A stretch of DNA of 64,000 bases from Diphasiastrum complanatum (lineage: Eukaryota > Streptophyta > Lycopodiopsida > Lycopodiales > Lycopodiaceae), in the NCBI GenBank assembly GCA_029204225.1, contig CM055111.1, positions 41,728,815-41,792,814 of the forward strand. Direction: 5' to 3'. The translations under genes were made by a program, and so were the position numbers. Under the pieces are notes generated by a model. The model was not told where the DNA came from. It did not search any database and was given only the letters and a program-made list of their open reading frames with translations. Shown piece after piece: positions 38,220 to 51,091 of the stretch; position 1 is the stretch's first letter; each line of letters opens with the position of its first letter.

Positions 38220-41200
38220 CAATTTCGAACAAAACAAAAGTGATAAAAATCACGTTCGATCTTATAGTAACTAACTTTGAGATCATTAGTACTACAGTGA
38301 TTACATAGCCAAATATTAAATCATTGACTCATCAGACAAATAATCAGATGTGAAAAACTACAAAAATGCATACATTCTGAGATGAAGCTGAATGCAATAA
38401 GAAGATAGTATTGATTCAGTATGAAAATGAAACAGATGTAAATGAGTACAACAAGTTGCGGATCAAAGTCGCGTACTCAGAAGCTATCTCTGAGTCACTA
38501 AATATAAGTCTGAATTAAGCACAACTACTGATAAGCAATAAGCGCAATAGCAATCTCTAATCAACTCTAAATAAGTGAGCTAGAAGGCTCAGGAGTGTCC
38601 AAGCTTGCAAGATTGAGAGAGAACGCTAATATTCAATACTTGATGATTGATCTTCATGCTTTAATCTTGAAATATAGAAATATGAGCAGCTATTTATACT
38701 AAGCTTTAGGTCATCAAATGCATCATCCAGTTGGCAGAGGGTGTAGATTATTTCATTGTTGTTTATCACCTCTGCTATTGCAGTTTAATTAGGCAGAGGG
38801 TGCAGATTATTTCTAAATAGATAGATTATTATCGTTATTGCCCTTTTTTCCATCAGTAGATGATGTTGAACAATTAGTCATGTTATTATAGATCCATATC
38901 ATAATCTTGATTGCAAGCACATACTATTTCCAAATATGAATGATTGGCCTTGTTAATTTTTTTAGTAGGTTGGTTTTCCATAGAATCCATCACATTTCCT
39001 AGATGATAAGGTATTTGTTAGATTTATCATTTCTCCCTAAATATGTAAGCTAATCTAGTTTTATTCATGCAATCCTTATGATTTGAAGTCTTTTGACTTC
39101 ATCATTTTTTCAAATCATTGCCCGTAAACAGCTTGTAAGAAACCCATAAGACTTCCTACTACGAGTCATGATGATCGCTACAAAATCCCTGAAAAGAACT
39201 CTTAAAGAGTCTGCATCGTAACTTGTAACTCGTAAGGAAGGTTGTTACAAGGGCACTACAATGCTGCCTAAAACAACTCATAAGGAAAGCTGTTACGATG
39301 CAATATGAATAGGAAACAAAGACCTACGAGCAATTACATAAGACATTGTCTCTAACAAAGGTCCTACTAGCAGTTTTGGCAAACAATGATGTGCAACCAC
39401 CATGAGGCTCGCGATTGACATTATGGAATAATCCATATTGTACAGATATAAATAAGGCATATAGATGTTGAAATACACATACGTCAATAGATTGAATGTC
39501 GTGTACACTCTCTTGCCATTTTAATCAAGCTATTTCCAAGAGATATTACCTAGTGTCATTACACATTTATGTTATGTCTGATTTTCTTTGCATATACATG
39601 ATTCATAGATTGAGTGTAATTAACTGATGTTGAATGTGTAATTAACTGATGTTGAATGGTAAATGAATGTTTATGATATGCTCTTAATTATTCATGCTTT
39701 CGCAAATTAATAAATTCATGTATATTTGTGAAATCGATTGTATAGGTCCTTATGATTTCAAAGTTCGGATCAAGTAGAGCTCACAAACTATCATAAGCTT
39801 GAATTTGGATGAAGTCACGCCTACTTGGAGGTATGTGGCATGGATTATATCATAGCGAATGCGGTATAGATCTTGTGGGCATTACGGGATGATGTGGATT
39901 CAACATTATAGTTTTAAGCTGACAGGGATGCAGATGGTTAGTCAAGGAGTGATAGTTGATACTTTAGTGAGTACTTAGGTGAGTTGCATGATTATGCACA
40001 AATTAGTGATCTCCATGTTGGCATCACATGTTGTTGGTTTTATCCATCATTCTTTGGTAAGTAGGATGCAGCTTTTGGTTAGATCCAGTTTGAGTCTAGT
40101 TGCACTACAGGTGGACAGATTCTTGGGGAGCTATACTTGGTGATCATATGGTACAAGGTACAAGTTTCTAATGGAGCTATCCTACTTGATATGTTATGGA
40201 TCATGGATGAGCTGATCATCACGATAGTGGATCTAGTTTGCATTTGGCTTGTTTTAGATGACATGGTGGCAGTGTTAGTAACATAGGTTTTTTTGGTGGG
40301 AAGCCTATATACTGGTCAAATCAAAGTTGGAAACATTAAGCATTAGGAAAGTTGAATTTGCATGGGATGTAAAATGGCAAACCATCATCAGTATCTCAAG
40401 GAGATGGGTGAGCTATCCAGATTTAGCCTATGGTGAGGTTTGTGTACACTCATTCGTTGAGTCCTTGGTAGACTCTTGTGTTGGAGGATGTGGAATGGAT
40501 GGGGATCACGTTTAGGATTTACTGGACATGATGTCAGGGCAAAGCGGCTTGGAGTAGTGCTTTGTTTGGGAGATACATCATGGATGAGACTTGGATTGCT
40601 CATTGGATCGAGATGGTTGATCTTGGATATGTATGGCGACATCTATTGGATATGATTGGACATGAGGGCATCTTGGTTAAAGATGCAAGCTATTATCAAG
40701 GATCTGATTTGGAGACCAGTGGTGTAGTAGTGGATCTACAGGTGGCACAGGTGTTGGTACTATAGGATACCACTTTTGGATAGGCCTTGGACATTTATTT
40801 GATGCTTTATGATTCATGTTGAAAGCATGAGTGTGGGTGTGCTTGCATGTTATCATGTCACGGGTCTAGATCAGAGTCAGAGTTGCATGTGTTTATGCAT
40901 TTGCTACGTCAGAAACAAAGTAATCATTTGATGTGCTCAATGGCTTGTCGTTATGTCTACTATTTGTCTATCTAGTGAGTGTATAGTCTTATGGTGGCAA
41001 TAAGATTCCCTCAGTTTGAGCCTCAATCGCTCATTTATGTCAGCTTTATAGGTCTGTGCTTGTAAGTATCTAATAGGATGTCAACCTAGCTAGATGAAGG
41101 ATGTAAGTCTCATGGTGGCAGTGGGATTTCTTCAATTTGCGCCATGTTTCTCATGTGGTCCACTTATGTTGAAGTTGGAATGGGAACAAGTCAATTGGTC

Positions 41201-41398
41201 GAGAGTGTGATAGACTCTCTGTGTGAGCATTGTGTTGTACATGATACTTTGTGTGTCAAACCTAGTGGTTTGTTGGTGTGCTTGAGTGTAACTCAAGTAC
41301 AAAGTAGAAAGACATGCATAAAATCTTTTGAATACTCCAAATATTGCTACGATTTGTATTTTCTTACTCTTGTCACATTTGAACCTAAGGGAGAAAGT
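38220..41398. other. Unassigned DNA with possible decayed LTR pieces
   Basis: No coding evidence. A TATA-like sequence on minus (near 38695) could mark a promoter of an antisense LTR. A 22-bp direct repeat (GTGTAATTAACTGATGTTGAAT, first 20 bases identical) occurs twice at about 39615-39658. From 39760 to 41390 the plus strand is G/T-rich with recurring CATGGTGGCAGTG phrases, possibly the noncoding interior of a large retrotransposon derivative. This is not established. Confidence 0.35.
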
Positions 41399-41829
41399 TA
41401 GAAATCAGGTCTGATCTTATTCAATTGTGCAAGCTCTAAATGTGATACTATAATTATTGTACAACCAATTAGTTTACTATTTCAGTAGTGATCGGGACAT
41501 GACCAACTATCAACATATCAGTCAAACACTTGTCCCATAGTCGGCTACTTGGGTTAGTCTAGTAGAGGTAGAAAATTAGATGTATAGTCTTATTCATAGT
41601 ACTTGTTATACTCGAGGGCATGTCTTGAGTTTGTTAGTCGAATTTGGCCATATTGGGTGGTAGGCCAAGTTTAGGATACATGTCAATGAAATGCAAGTGT
41701 TAAGTTCTTATATGTATAGTTTCTTTTGTAATATATTTAACTTTTGTTGTGCCATCTATGAGAGCTTGTGAGGTGTGTAGCTATGGTGATTGTGTGTGTG
41801 TGATCTACATACCTCACTACATCTTCAGA
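41399..41829 (+). other. Possible LTR-like segment
   Basis: A purine tract AAGGGAGAAAG precedes GTTAGAAATCAGG, similar to the polypurine tract and LTR opening of family E (GAGGGAGAG, TGTTAGAAATCAA). The segment includes TATGTATAGTTTC and a GT run. Only one copy exists in the window and no CA end was certain. Confidence 0.3.
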
Positions 41830-41860
41830 AAGGTAACTTTTACAAAATATCAAATCCATC

Positions 41861-41949
41861 CACATTGGTTATACTTTTTTAGATAATATCTACAAGCTTT
41901 ATGATCCCGATACCTCAAAGATATTCTTCAGCAGGGATGTCATCTATGG
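41861..41949 (+). pseudogene. Copia integrase C-terminal scrap
   Basis: Translates to HIGYTFLDNIYKLYDPDT followed by SKIFFSRDVIY, the KGYKLYDP...SRDVI linker that ends Copia integrase. About 30 codons only. It lies immediately upstream of the histone-like pseudogene. Confidence 0.75.
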
Positions 41950-42013
41950 CCTATCATAGCACCGTTGTACAGTCCTTTGTTGCTCGTGTGCCTCCTAGGA
42001 CTGGTCGACAGTG

Positions 42014-42292
42014 TGGCCTAAAGTAATTTTGGTTGAGAGAGATTAGAAAACTATAGAAATCAACTAAATTGTTGATTCCAAAAGCTCCTTCAGTTGATCT
42101 GTGAGGAATGTCACCATTTCCCTACGACAACAAGTTAGATTAACCGCCACTGCCATGCAAGCCTTGCAAGGTGCTGCAGAGGATTATCTAGCCCAATTTT
42201 TTGAGGATTCTTTTATCTTGGTTGTGCATGGTAAGCATATAATCATCATGCCCAAGGATTTCATAATTCTCAAACAACTTAGTGAGCATTAT
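42014..42292 (+). pseudogene. Histone H3 / CENH3-like pseudogene (intronless)
   Basis: The first frame reads LREIRKL*KSTKLLIPKAPS, matching the H3 sequence that ends the N-terminal tail and opens the first histone-fold helix. After a small indel near 42095 the next frame reads RLTATAMQALQGAAEDYL, AQFFEDSF and IIIMPKDF, the H3 alpha-2 and alpha-3 core. AAED rather than AAEA, and the altered loop after FEDS, fit the centromeric variant CENH3 better than canonical H3, but this is uncertain. No intron interrupts the segment, which suggests a cDNA-derived copy. Tail-like sequence may extend up to an ATG at 41946. The C-terminal ARRIRGERA is replaced by unrelated sequence. Confidence 0.8.
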
Positions 42293-42892
42293 TCAAATCT
42301 ACATCTGGATAATGCCAATACCTCCAAGGATCTACCTCAAGACAAAATTCATCTCCCCGCCACTTCCAAGAGGAAAAGAAAGAAGCCTCGGGCTATCAAA
42401 TCAGGATCTCGTAGGCCAACTACTTTTGTTTCTCCTAGGGTTATTCTTGCAAAGCATCCCCAAATTGTTTTGTCCACTACCTCAAATTCTTTTGACTCTG
42501 AATCAAAATTCACTCACTTTCTCCTCCTCTTTATTGGGAAGAAGAAATACAACAATGTGAGACAATGGATTAAAGATTTGCAAGAAGAGAAGGCCTTGGA
42601 AGCTGCTAAAGTTGTAGTCGAAGTTCATTCTTCACCTGTGCCGCCATCATATTTACGTAATCCACAAACAGATGTCAATACTCAGTTGCACCAAGAACCT
42701 TTCAAGATGGCCGAACCTGAAGTGTCGCAAACAAAACTGGTCGTGAATATTCTATCTAGCAATGTGTATATTACATTGGGAGAATTTCTTAAGTTGGTAC
42801 CTCAAGCGAAAGAATCGTTAGCAGAAATATTGACTCACAATTTTTTAATGGGTCCCCTACCACTTTTTGAATTTCAAATACTTAGGGTATAA
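42155..42892 (+). CDS. Open frame fusing histone-fold end to unknown protein
   Basis: From the first in-frame ATG (at MQALQGAAEDYL) the frame stays open for 245 codons. The first 46 are the H3-like alpha-2/alpha-3 region. The rest has a basic patch (KRKRKKPR near residue 70), a predicted helical KYNNVRQWIKDLQEEKALEAAK and a NVYITLGEFLKLVPQAK phrase that faintly recalls a retroelement gag-protease junction. It is unknown whether it is transcribed. It may be a chance read-through from the pseudogene into a decayed retroelement. A TATA-like ACTATATATAG follows at 42939. Confidence 0.35.
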   Translation: MQALQGAAEDYLAQFFEDSFILVVHGKHIIIMPKDFIILKQLSEHYSNLHLDNANTSKDLPQDKIHLPATSKRKRKKPRAIKSGSRRPTTFVSPRVILAKHPQIVLSTTSNSFDSESKFTHFLLLFIGKKKYNNVRQWIKDLQEEKALEAAKVVVEVHSSPVPPSYLRNPQTDVNTQLHQEPFKMAEPEVSQTKLVVNILSSNVYITLGEFLKLVPQAKESLAEILTHNFLMGPLPLFEFQILRV

Positions 42893-43002
42893 ATTGGCCA
42901 ATAGGATTTGAGGCCAAAGCCCTGAAATCCACTATATATAGTTGTAGTTTCGAATTATTGTAAACACTTTGTCTTCATTTCAATACAAGTAGGTTGGTCC
43001 TC

Positions 43003-43007
43003 TTATG
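43003..43007. repeat. Target duplication TTATG (left), family T
   Basis: TTATG here and at 43390-43394 flank the miniature element, showing a genuine integrase-type insertion. Confidence 0.92.
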
Positions 43008-43063
43008 TGTTAGAAAGTGTCAAGGAAGGCTATAGCCCTTGCACAACACTCTTGGAACACAAA

Positions 43064-43135
43064 GGACGGGTAGCTCAGTGGTAGAGCACCCCACAGGAAT
43101 GGGTGAGGTCCTAGGTTCAATCTCTAGCCCGACCA
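43064..43135 (+). ncRNA. tRNA-like domain in left LTR of family T
   Basis: 72 nt that fold by tRNA numbering: acceptor GGACGGG/CCCGACC (one mismatch), TA, D arm GCTCAGTGGTAGAGC, anticodon stem CCCCA/GGGTG (imperfect), T arm CTAGG-TTCAATC-TCTAG and discriminator A. Pol III A-box (TAGCTCAGTGG) and B-box (GGTTCAATC) are clear. The anticodon loop CAGGAAT lacks the universal U33, so it is not expected to decode. A T5 run at 43156-43160 could terminate Pol III. Confidence 0.8.
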
Positions 43136-43164
43136 CACACACCAAGTGTAAAAACTTTTTCACA

Positions 43165-43236
43165 TGGTATCAAAGCCATGGTTGTGGGTGTGGTCTAGGC
43201 GGGCGGTAGCTAAAAGGGCTACGCCTTGAGGGGGAG
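43165..43236 (+). promoter_or_regulatory. Family T interior: primer site, hairpin, polypurine tract
   Basis: Primer site TGGTATCAAAGCC (one mismatch to the usual tRNA-Met site), then a G-rich link, a hairpin at 43202-43225 (GGCG/CGCC and TAGC/GCTA with a bulged G) and GAGGGGGAG. The hairpin is the only other structure available as a packaging signal. Confidence 0.8.
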
Positions 43237-43288
43237 TGTTAGAAAGTGTCAAGGCTATAACCCTTGCACAACACTCTTGGAACACAAA

Positions 43289-43360
43289 GGATGGGTAGCT
43301 CAGTGGTAGAGCACCCCACCGGAATGGGGGAGGTCCTAGGTTCAATCCCTAGCCCGACCA
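43289..43360 (+). ncRNA. tRNA-like domain in right LTR of family T
   Basis: Better preserved copy: acceptor GGATGGG/CCCGACC, D arm GCTCAGTGGTAGAGC, anticodon stem CCCCA/GGGGG (4 of 5 pairs), loop CCGGAAT, variable AGGTC, T arm CTAGG-TTCAATC-CCTAG fully paired, A73. 72 nt exactly. The anticodon position reads GGA but C33 replaces U33 and the long variable arm of tRNA-Ser is absent, so no isotype is assigned. A T5 run at 43381-43385 ends the LTR. Confidence 0.82.
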
Positions 43361-43509
43361 CACACACCAAGTGTGAAAACTTTTTCACATTATGGAATGG
43401 ATATGGAATGTCCTTGCTCTTCATCTTTCCTCCTTGATCTCTTGTGTTTCTTTGTATTCCCTATAAAAATTGGATGTGATTGTTGTTGGAGTTGATCATT
43501 GTTATGATT

Positions 43510-45889
<2,380 letters not shown>

Positions 45890-46370
45890 TCCTAGCCTTC
45901 ATCCATAAGCTCAGATAATAAACTATTCGATAAATTTTTACATACAAACATAGTTGGGGTTTTGTGTTTAATCGAACTATTTTCAAGCTTGTAATTATTT
46001 ACATTGGTAGCAACACCATATCTCGAAACAATATGGCTTAGCATTATGCCATGCGTGACTAGGAATTGGCATTTGGCCAAGTTTATTGTATGAACACTTT
46101 TTCCAAGTAGGATAAATGCTCGGCCCGAGGGAACACACGAGTCGTTCATAAAGATTTCAAGAAATTTCCAAAAGAAATCCTTGAAAGCATAGGTCATCAC
46201 TCGTTGGAAGGTGCTAGGAGTATTGCACAATCCAAATGGCATTAGTTTGTAAGCACATATTCTCCACTCAGTGGAGAACGCAATCTTGTGCTAATCTTCT
46301 AGAGCAATTTCAATCTGATTATAGCCACTAAATCTTTACATATGGTAGTTACTTCCATCCAGTTTGTCAA
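45890..46370 (-). pseudogene. Ty3/Gypsy reverse transcriptase remnant
   Basis: On minus, reading from about 46365: DKLDGSNYHM, FSGYNQIEIALED, KIAFSTEW, MPFGLCNTPSTFQRVM, FLEIFMND (the position of Y/F-x-DD, here decayed), KCQFLVTHGIMLSHIVS. These are the Gypsy RT blocks in the correct order, with in-frame stops before 46243. It is the only Gypsy trace in the window. No LTR found. Confidence 0.85.
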
Positions 46371-46674
46371 TCATTGACACTATTACTAGAAGAATCCATG
46401 TGTCAGTAATTAACCTTTTCTGATACTGTGGAGGTATTAGACAATAACAAAAGCAATGTTGACCTGCTCTTGTACCATGTTGGAAAGAGAAAAAGTTGAT
46501 GAATTAAAATTCAACTTAAGGAATTCACATGACTTTTGAAAAATTCAGATACTCGATTTCTTATTTAGATAGATGAAACTACATATTGGTTTTGTATCAA
46601 AATAAATTTTTTGCAAATTCGTTTGCACTAATAATGTAATCAAACTTATTAATTTATTCAAGTGTCATAGACAA
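46371..46674. other. Unassigned DNA beside the Gypsy remnant
   Basis: No feature could be supported; possibly more of the same decayed element. Confidence 0.4.
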
Positions 46675-47257
<583 letters not shown>

Positions 47258-47319
47258 GTGACAAGCAACATTCATGCATTGTAGTATTCTAGAATGAACT
47301 TTGAAAGGTATTATCATTC

Positions 47320-47530
47320 AAAATAATAGACTATTGTATGCAAGAATAACAGACTTCATGTCCATTTGATGGATTTTCCAACCAAAAAATGTAGCTAATG
47401 CGATCACCAAGCATAAGGCAGTCCACTTAACCACAAGAGCAAATGTCTCATCAAAGTCAACACCTTTACTTTTCTCATAGCCCTTGACCACCAAGCATGC
47501 CTTGTGTTTCGTAATTGATCCATCAACACC
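47320..47530 (-). pseudogene. Copia reverse transcriptase fragment
   Basis: Minus strand reads GVDGSITKHKACLVVKGYEK, SKGVDFDETFALVVKWTALC, LVIALATFFGWKIHQMDMKS, the N-terminal RT blocks of a Copia element, then breaks. No partner sequence within the surrounding 500 bp. Confidence 0.82.
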
Positions 47531-49555
47531 CCAAACTCAAATTCTTATATCTAGTGTAACTTCACCAAATAAAATATAGAAGTCCTTGGTTGATGGCCCA
47601 ATCATGAATCTCAAATATAATAACCTTGAGCACAAAACTCTCTTCATTACACTCTAGATGATGATCACACTTTCTTCGTATAAGGTTGCATTTTTTAATG
47701 TGAGTTTGGTTAAAGTTTATAGCACTAGACACCAATGAAATAGAAAGCTAGAATATGGTATTTGATTCATTGGTGGATGACACATCTACAACTTCAACTA
47801 CCGCTTTATAAAATACTCATACACCAAATAACTTCAACCACCTCTTATGAAATACTCACACACTGAATGCTAATCCATGCTTTGACAAGATAGTAAAGAA
47901 TTTTTATTTTGGTTTCAAATTTATTACCACATTTATCAATAGTATCTAGGTAGGTTTTTAGATTACTAACTCAATATAATTGACCTTCATTAAGTGACAA
48001 TTGCAAAACCTATAGCACTAACACAATTCTTCCAATTATTGACTATTCTTACTATGATAAAGACTTAAAGCGTGGTTTGCAATATGTGATTAAAATAGTT
48101 GGACAAATCCTTTCTCCACCAGTTGTGCAATTGGTGTTAAAAAAGGAAAATTCAGCGAACAACTGATCTTTTTCACAAGTCTTATACTAGTAAACTTGAA
48201 TTCCTATAATCGTTTAGCAATGATGTTAGAATATCGTTATCACAAAAAGATATGTTGGCCTCCAATATATTCTTCAAAAGGTAAATATGACTAGATACTT
48301 AACAATGTGATCAAACACATTAAAATGGCAACTCAAATACTATCATGGAATTTGTAATGAGATTTGTATGTTTTGACATCGTTGCAATCCAAGGCTATAT
48401 AAATAAGGCCTAAGCATTCATAAATTTGTAGTTCTAGAAATCATTAAGGAATATTTTGTATTCCATTGAAATCTTAAATATGACACAATACCTTCTAGAT
48501 GCTTTATTGCTATTGTAAAAAGGAAAGGTGTATAATTGTGATAAAGTAACAGACTATAGTCATTGCAAATAAAAGTACATTGGACAATATGGTCTAGTTT
48601 ATGCCAAAGTATGCGTAATACTATAGGTCATGTTAACTAGAACTCGATAATGTAAGGTTAGTATTGTTTGTATTTGAATAATGGTAAACTTGCTGAAACT
48701 AACATACGTAAGGTTGCATATTAAGGCACTGCCTAAAATTCAAACGCCCATGGATTGAGGCCAACTTGACCAAAATTTTCTAATTGCTTATTTCTTGGAT
48801 TTTGCAACATGCTTTGTTTTGTTTTAACATGTAGAAAGCTTTCAATTTCTTGATTAGCACTATCTCATCTTCTTCATTAGAGAGACAATTCCTATAATAG
48901 TTGCAAAGTAGTTTGTTGTGTAATCGGTATTGTTGATGTGGCATTAAGATTTGTTGATTCTTTTCATGTCATTAATACTTTTTTTATTGCAATGGTATTT
49001 GATAGCAATATTAGCTTTAAATATGTACACTTATTGATTTGTACATCCACATATAAGATGTTATCTATATTGGTGAACAAAGCTACAAGGTACCTCTATT
49101 TAGCAAAATTGAAAGTTGAGACTACACCTTGGTCCTTCAATGACAAACACTAATTTTTTTTAAAGATGAAGATCAAACATTATGTTATTTATTGCTTTTG
49201 CTTGTCACAAAAAACTATTGCTATTGCCTTTTATGTTAATTTTTGTTGCCTCAAACTAGTTCTCGAGCCTTTTTTATTTACATATATAATCAATCAATTG
49301 GTTGTAAGTCCATTGTCTACATTAATTGATTTTATTGTGTTTGCTATCTAGCAAACATTTACTTATCGAAATATCAACTTCAATATAATAAATCTAACTT
49401 TAGGAATTGTTAGAATTTGTACCTTATCCTATTTTTTATGAGGACCTAACAAGTACATACAAGGAATTCGAAACAATCTGCAAATATACAAAGGATTACA
49501 GAACAATGCATAAATACACTTGTCACAATTATGGCTATTTTCGAGCCGTGCGACT
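47531..49555. other. Unassigned AT-rich DNA
   Basis: No gene, RNA or transposon terminus recognised. Short frames only. Confidence 0.45.
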
Positions 49556-49559
49556 GTTT

Positions 49560-49860
49560 ACGACTAATAACCTTACAACTTATGGCCTTATGCTTATTTA
49601 CGAGATTTTATGTCTGCTTATAGCTTATGCTTGATTATGGGCTTTTATGATTGTTTATGGCCTTATGCTTGCTTACAACTTTTACGATTACAAACTTACA
49701 CTTGCTTATGGCTTTATGACTACTTATGGGCCTTTATGTCTACTTACAATCTTACTCTATATGACTACTTACAAGCTTACATTGTACGACTGCTTACGAG
49801 GTTTTATGCCTTCTTACAGGCTTACAGGTTTATGATTGCTTACAGGGCCCTACGAATTCA
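49560..49860. repeat. Degenerate minisatellite, unit about 18-20 bp
   Basis: About 15 imperfect units of the form TTATGNCTGCTTAYRGGCC occur head to tail, with unit lengths from about 16 to 25. The frames over it are Tyr/Leu/Cys-rich and reflect the repeat. Confidence 0.75.
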
Positions 49861-50180
49861 GGTTTATTCAACAATCATAATTTGATGCTTGTATAACGTA
49901 GTGTAAGTACTTGGTATGTCAAGTACCATCTTTAATATCAAGTACTTAACCTGGTGGCTATCATAATCTTTACGTACTTGTCAAACCAATAATAGCGCTC
50001 TCAATCTATACAAGAATCATAGCACTGAAAAATAGTTCAAGTTGAAGTTTCCGAATGATCTAGTGCTCATATCCGAGCATTTAGATCAATCAAACACGTA
50101 TAAACTATAACAATCTCAGTGCCGGCTATTTGGTCAATAATCTTGGGCATCTCAATATTGTCAGGCTCACACAAATCAAT

Positions 50181-50372
50181 GTGTTAGATCTTCTAAGGTG
50201 GGTGACATTGTACATGAAACTATCACTTGATTGTACAAGCAATCTTCCTAGACAATTTTCAAGACAAGAGCACACAAGCATTGTCTTCTGCTCTTGATTT
50301 TTCTGATTTGTACATGCTACTTATTGAATTGATCATATAGTTTTATCGCATTCAGTAGAATGTTAGAATGAT
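50181..50372 (+). mobile_element. Family F 5' LTR, first part (split by family C)
   Basis: Opens near GTTAGATCTTCTAAGG and matches the start of the 3' LTR-like segment at 56875 (ATCTTCTAAGG, CACATGAAACTA-type and AAGACAAGAGCACAC blocks). It is interrupted at the CAAAT target site by the complete family C element and resumes at 54918. Confidence 0.6.
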
Positions 50373-50377
50373 CAAAT

Positions 50378-51078
50378 TGTGAAGAATTGCCAAAAATTGG
50401 CAAATCTAGCTTGATCAAAAACCATGTAGAATAGTGTAAATTGTGTACACAAGTGGGTCCCACACATGTGAGGCCATGATGCCACATGGGAAACGCATCC
50501 TAATGTAGGTTAGGTCAAGTCAAGAGACTTGGTCATGTCTATTTGGTGGTCATCCCTACTTTATAGGACCTACACCTAAGTTTAAGGTGAAAATTTGACC
50601 AACTAGCTACCTACCAAGCATAACTCTAGGAAATAGACTAGGGTTTCATTTTAGGTCAAGGAGAGTGAGTTAACTTCCTTATTACATGCTGGAAATCCAC
50701 CTAACTTCAAGAAGGAAGTCGAATTTGCTATGTATTCCCTCTCTCCATAGTGAGAAGATAGAAAATTTTTGGAGCTCATTGGCAATCTCAAGCTAGTTCA
50801 CTATGTACATTGAGTTTTTGTGATCCAAATGAAACCAAATCAATTTCTGCTTGTTTCTCAGGTTGAAGTCCGTACTACAGCCTGTAGTACACACGTGTGG
50901 GCTCGGATTTCAATGTTTATCAATGCTTTTGATTGTTAATGCTTGTTGTTTCTCAAATTGCCAATCTAGATCAACTTTTTTGTGTCTAGTTTTTTGATAG
51001 ATTTTTAAGCAAGCATCCAATCACTCTTGTGGATCTTTAGTAGATCCATTTATGGTCCTAAAGTATAGTACTTTCACA
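50378..51078 (+). mobile_element. 5' LTR of family C
   Basis: 701 bp, TGTGAAGAATTG...AGTACTTTCACA. It contains an ACACGTGT palindrome at 50891-50898. Confidence 0.95.
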
Positions 51079-51091
51079 TGGTATCAGAGCC
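51079..51091 (+). promoter_or_regulatory. Primer-binding site, family C
   Basis: TGGTATCAGAGCC, perfect match to the standard tRNA-Met primer site, with no spacer to the LTR. Confidence 0.95.

Larger units (their letters stand above)
43008..43389 (+). mobile_element. Complete 382-bp miniature LTR retrotransposon with tRNA-like LTRs (family T)
   Basis: Two LTRs of 157 and 153 bp (43008-43164, 43237-43389), both TGTTAGAAAG...TTTTTCACA, enclose a 72-bp interior. The interior starts with a primer site TGGTATCAAAGCC (43165-43177) and ends with a polypurine tract GAGGGGGAG (43228-43236). Target duplication TTATG on both sides. LTRs differ by one 4-bp indel and about six substitutions. There is no coding capacity and no TATA box. 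Each LTR holds a 72-nt tRNA-like sequence. Architecturally it is a TRIM/SMART-class element that must borrow all proteins. The only close known analogue is Cassandra, which carries 5S rRNA. Confidence 0.93.

Noticed and set aside
43064-43360. Two functional host tRNA genes
   Set aside because: Both lie at the same position in paired LTRs, the anticodon loops lack U33, the acceptor stems have a mismatch, and the repeat extends far beyond 72 nt on both sides.
49610-49885. Tyr/Leu/Cys-rich frames in a repeat
   Set aside because: Produced by the degenerate minisatellite.
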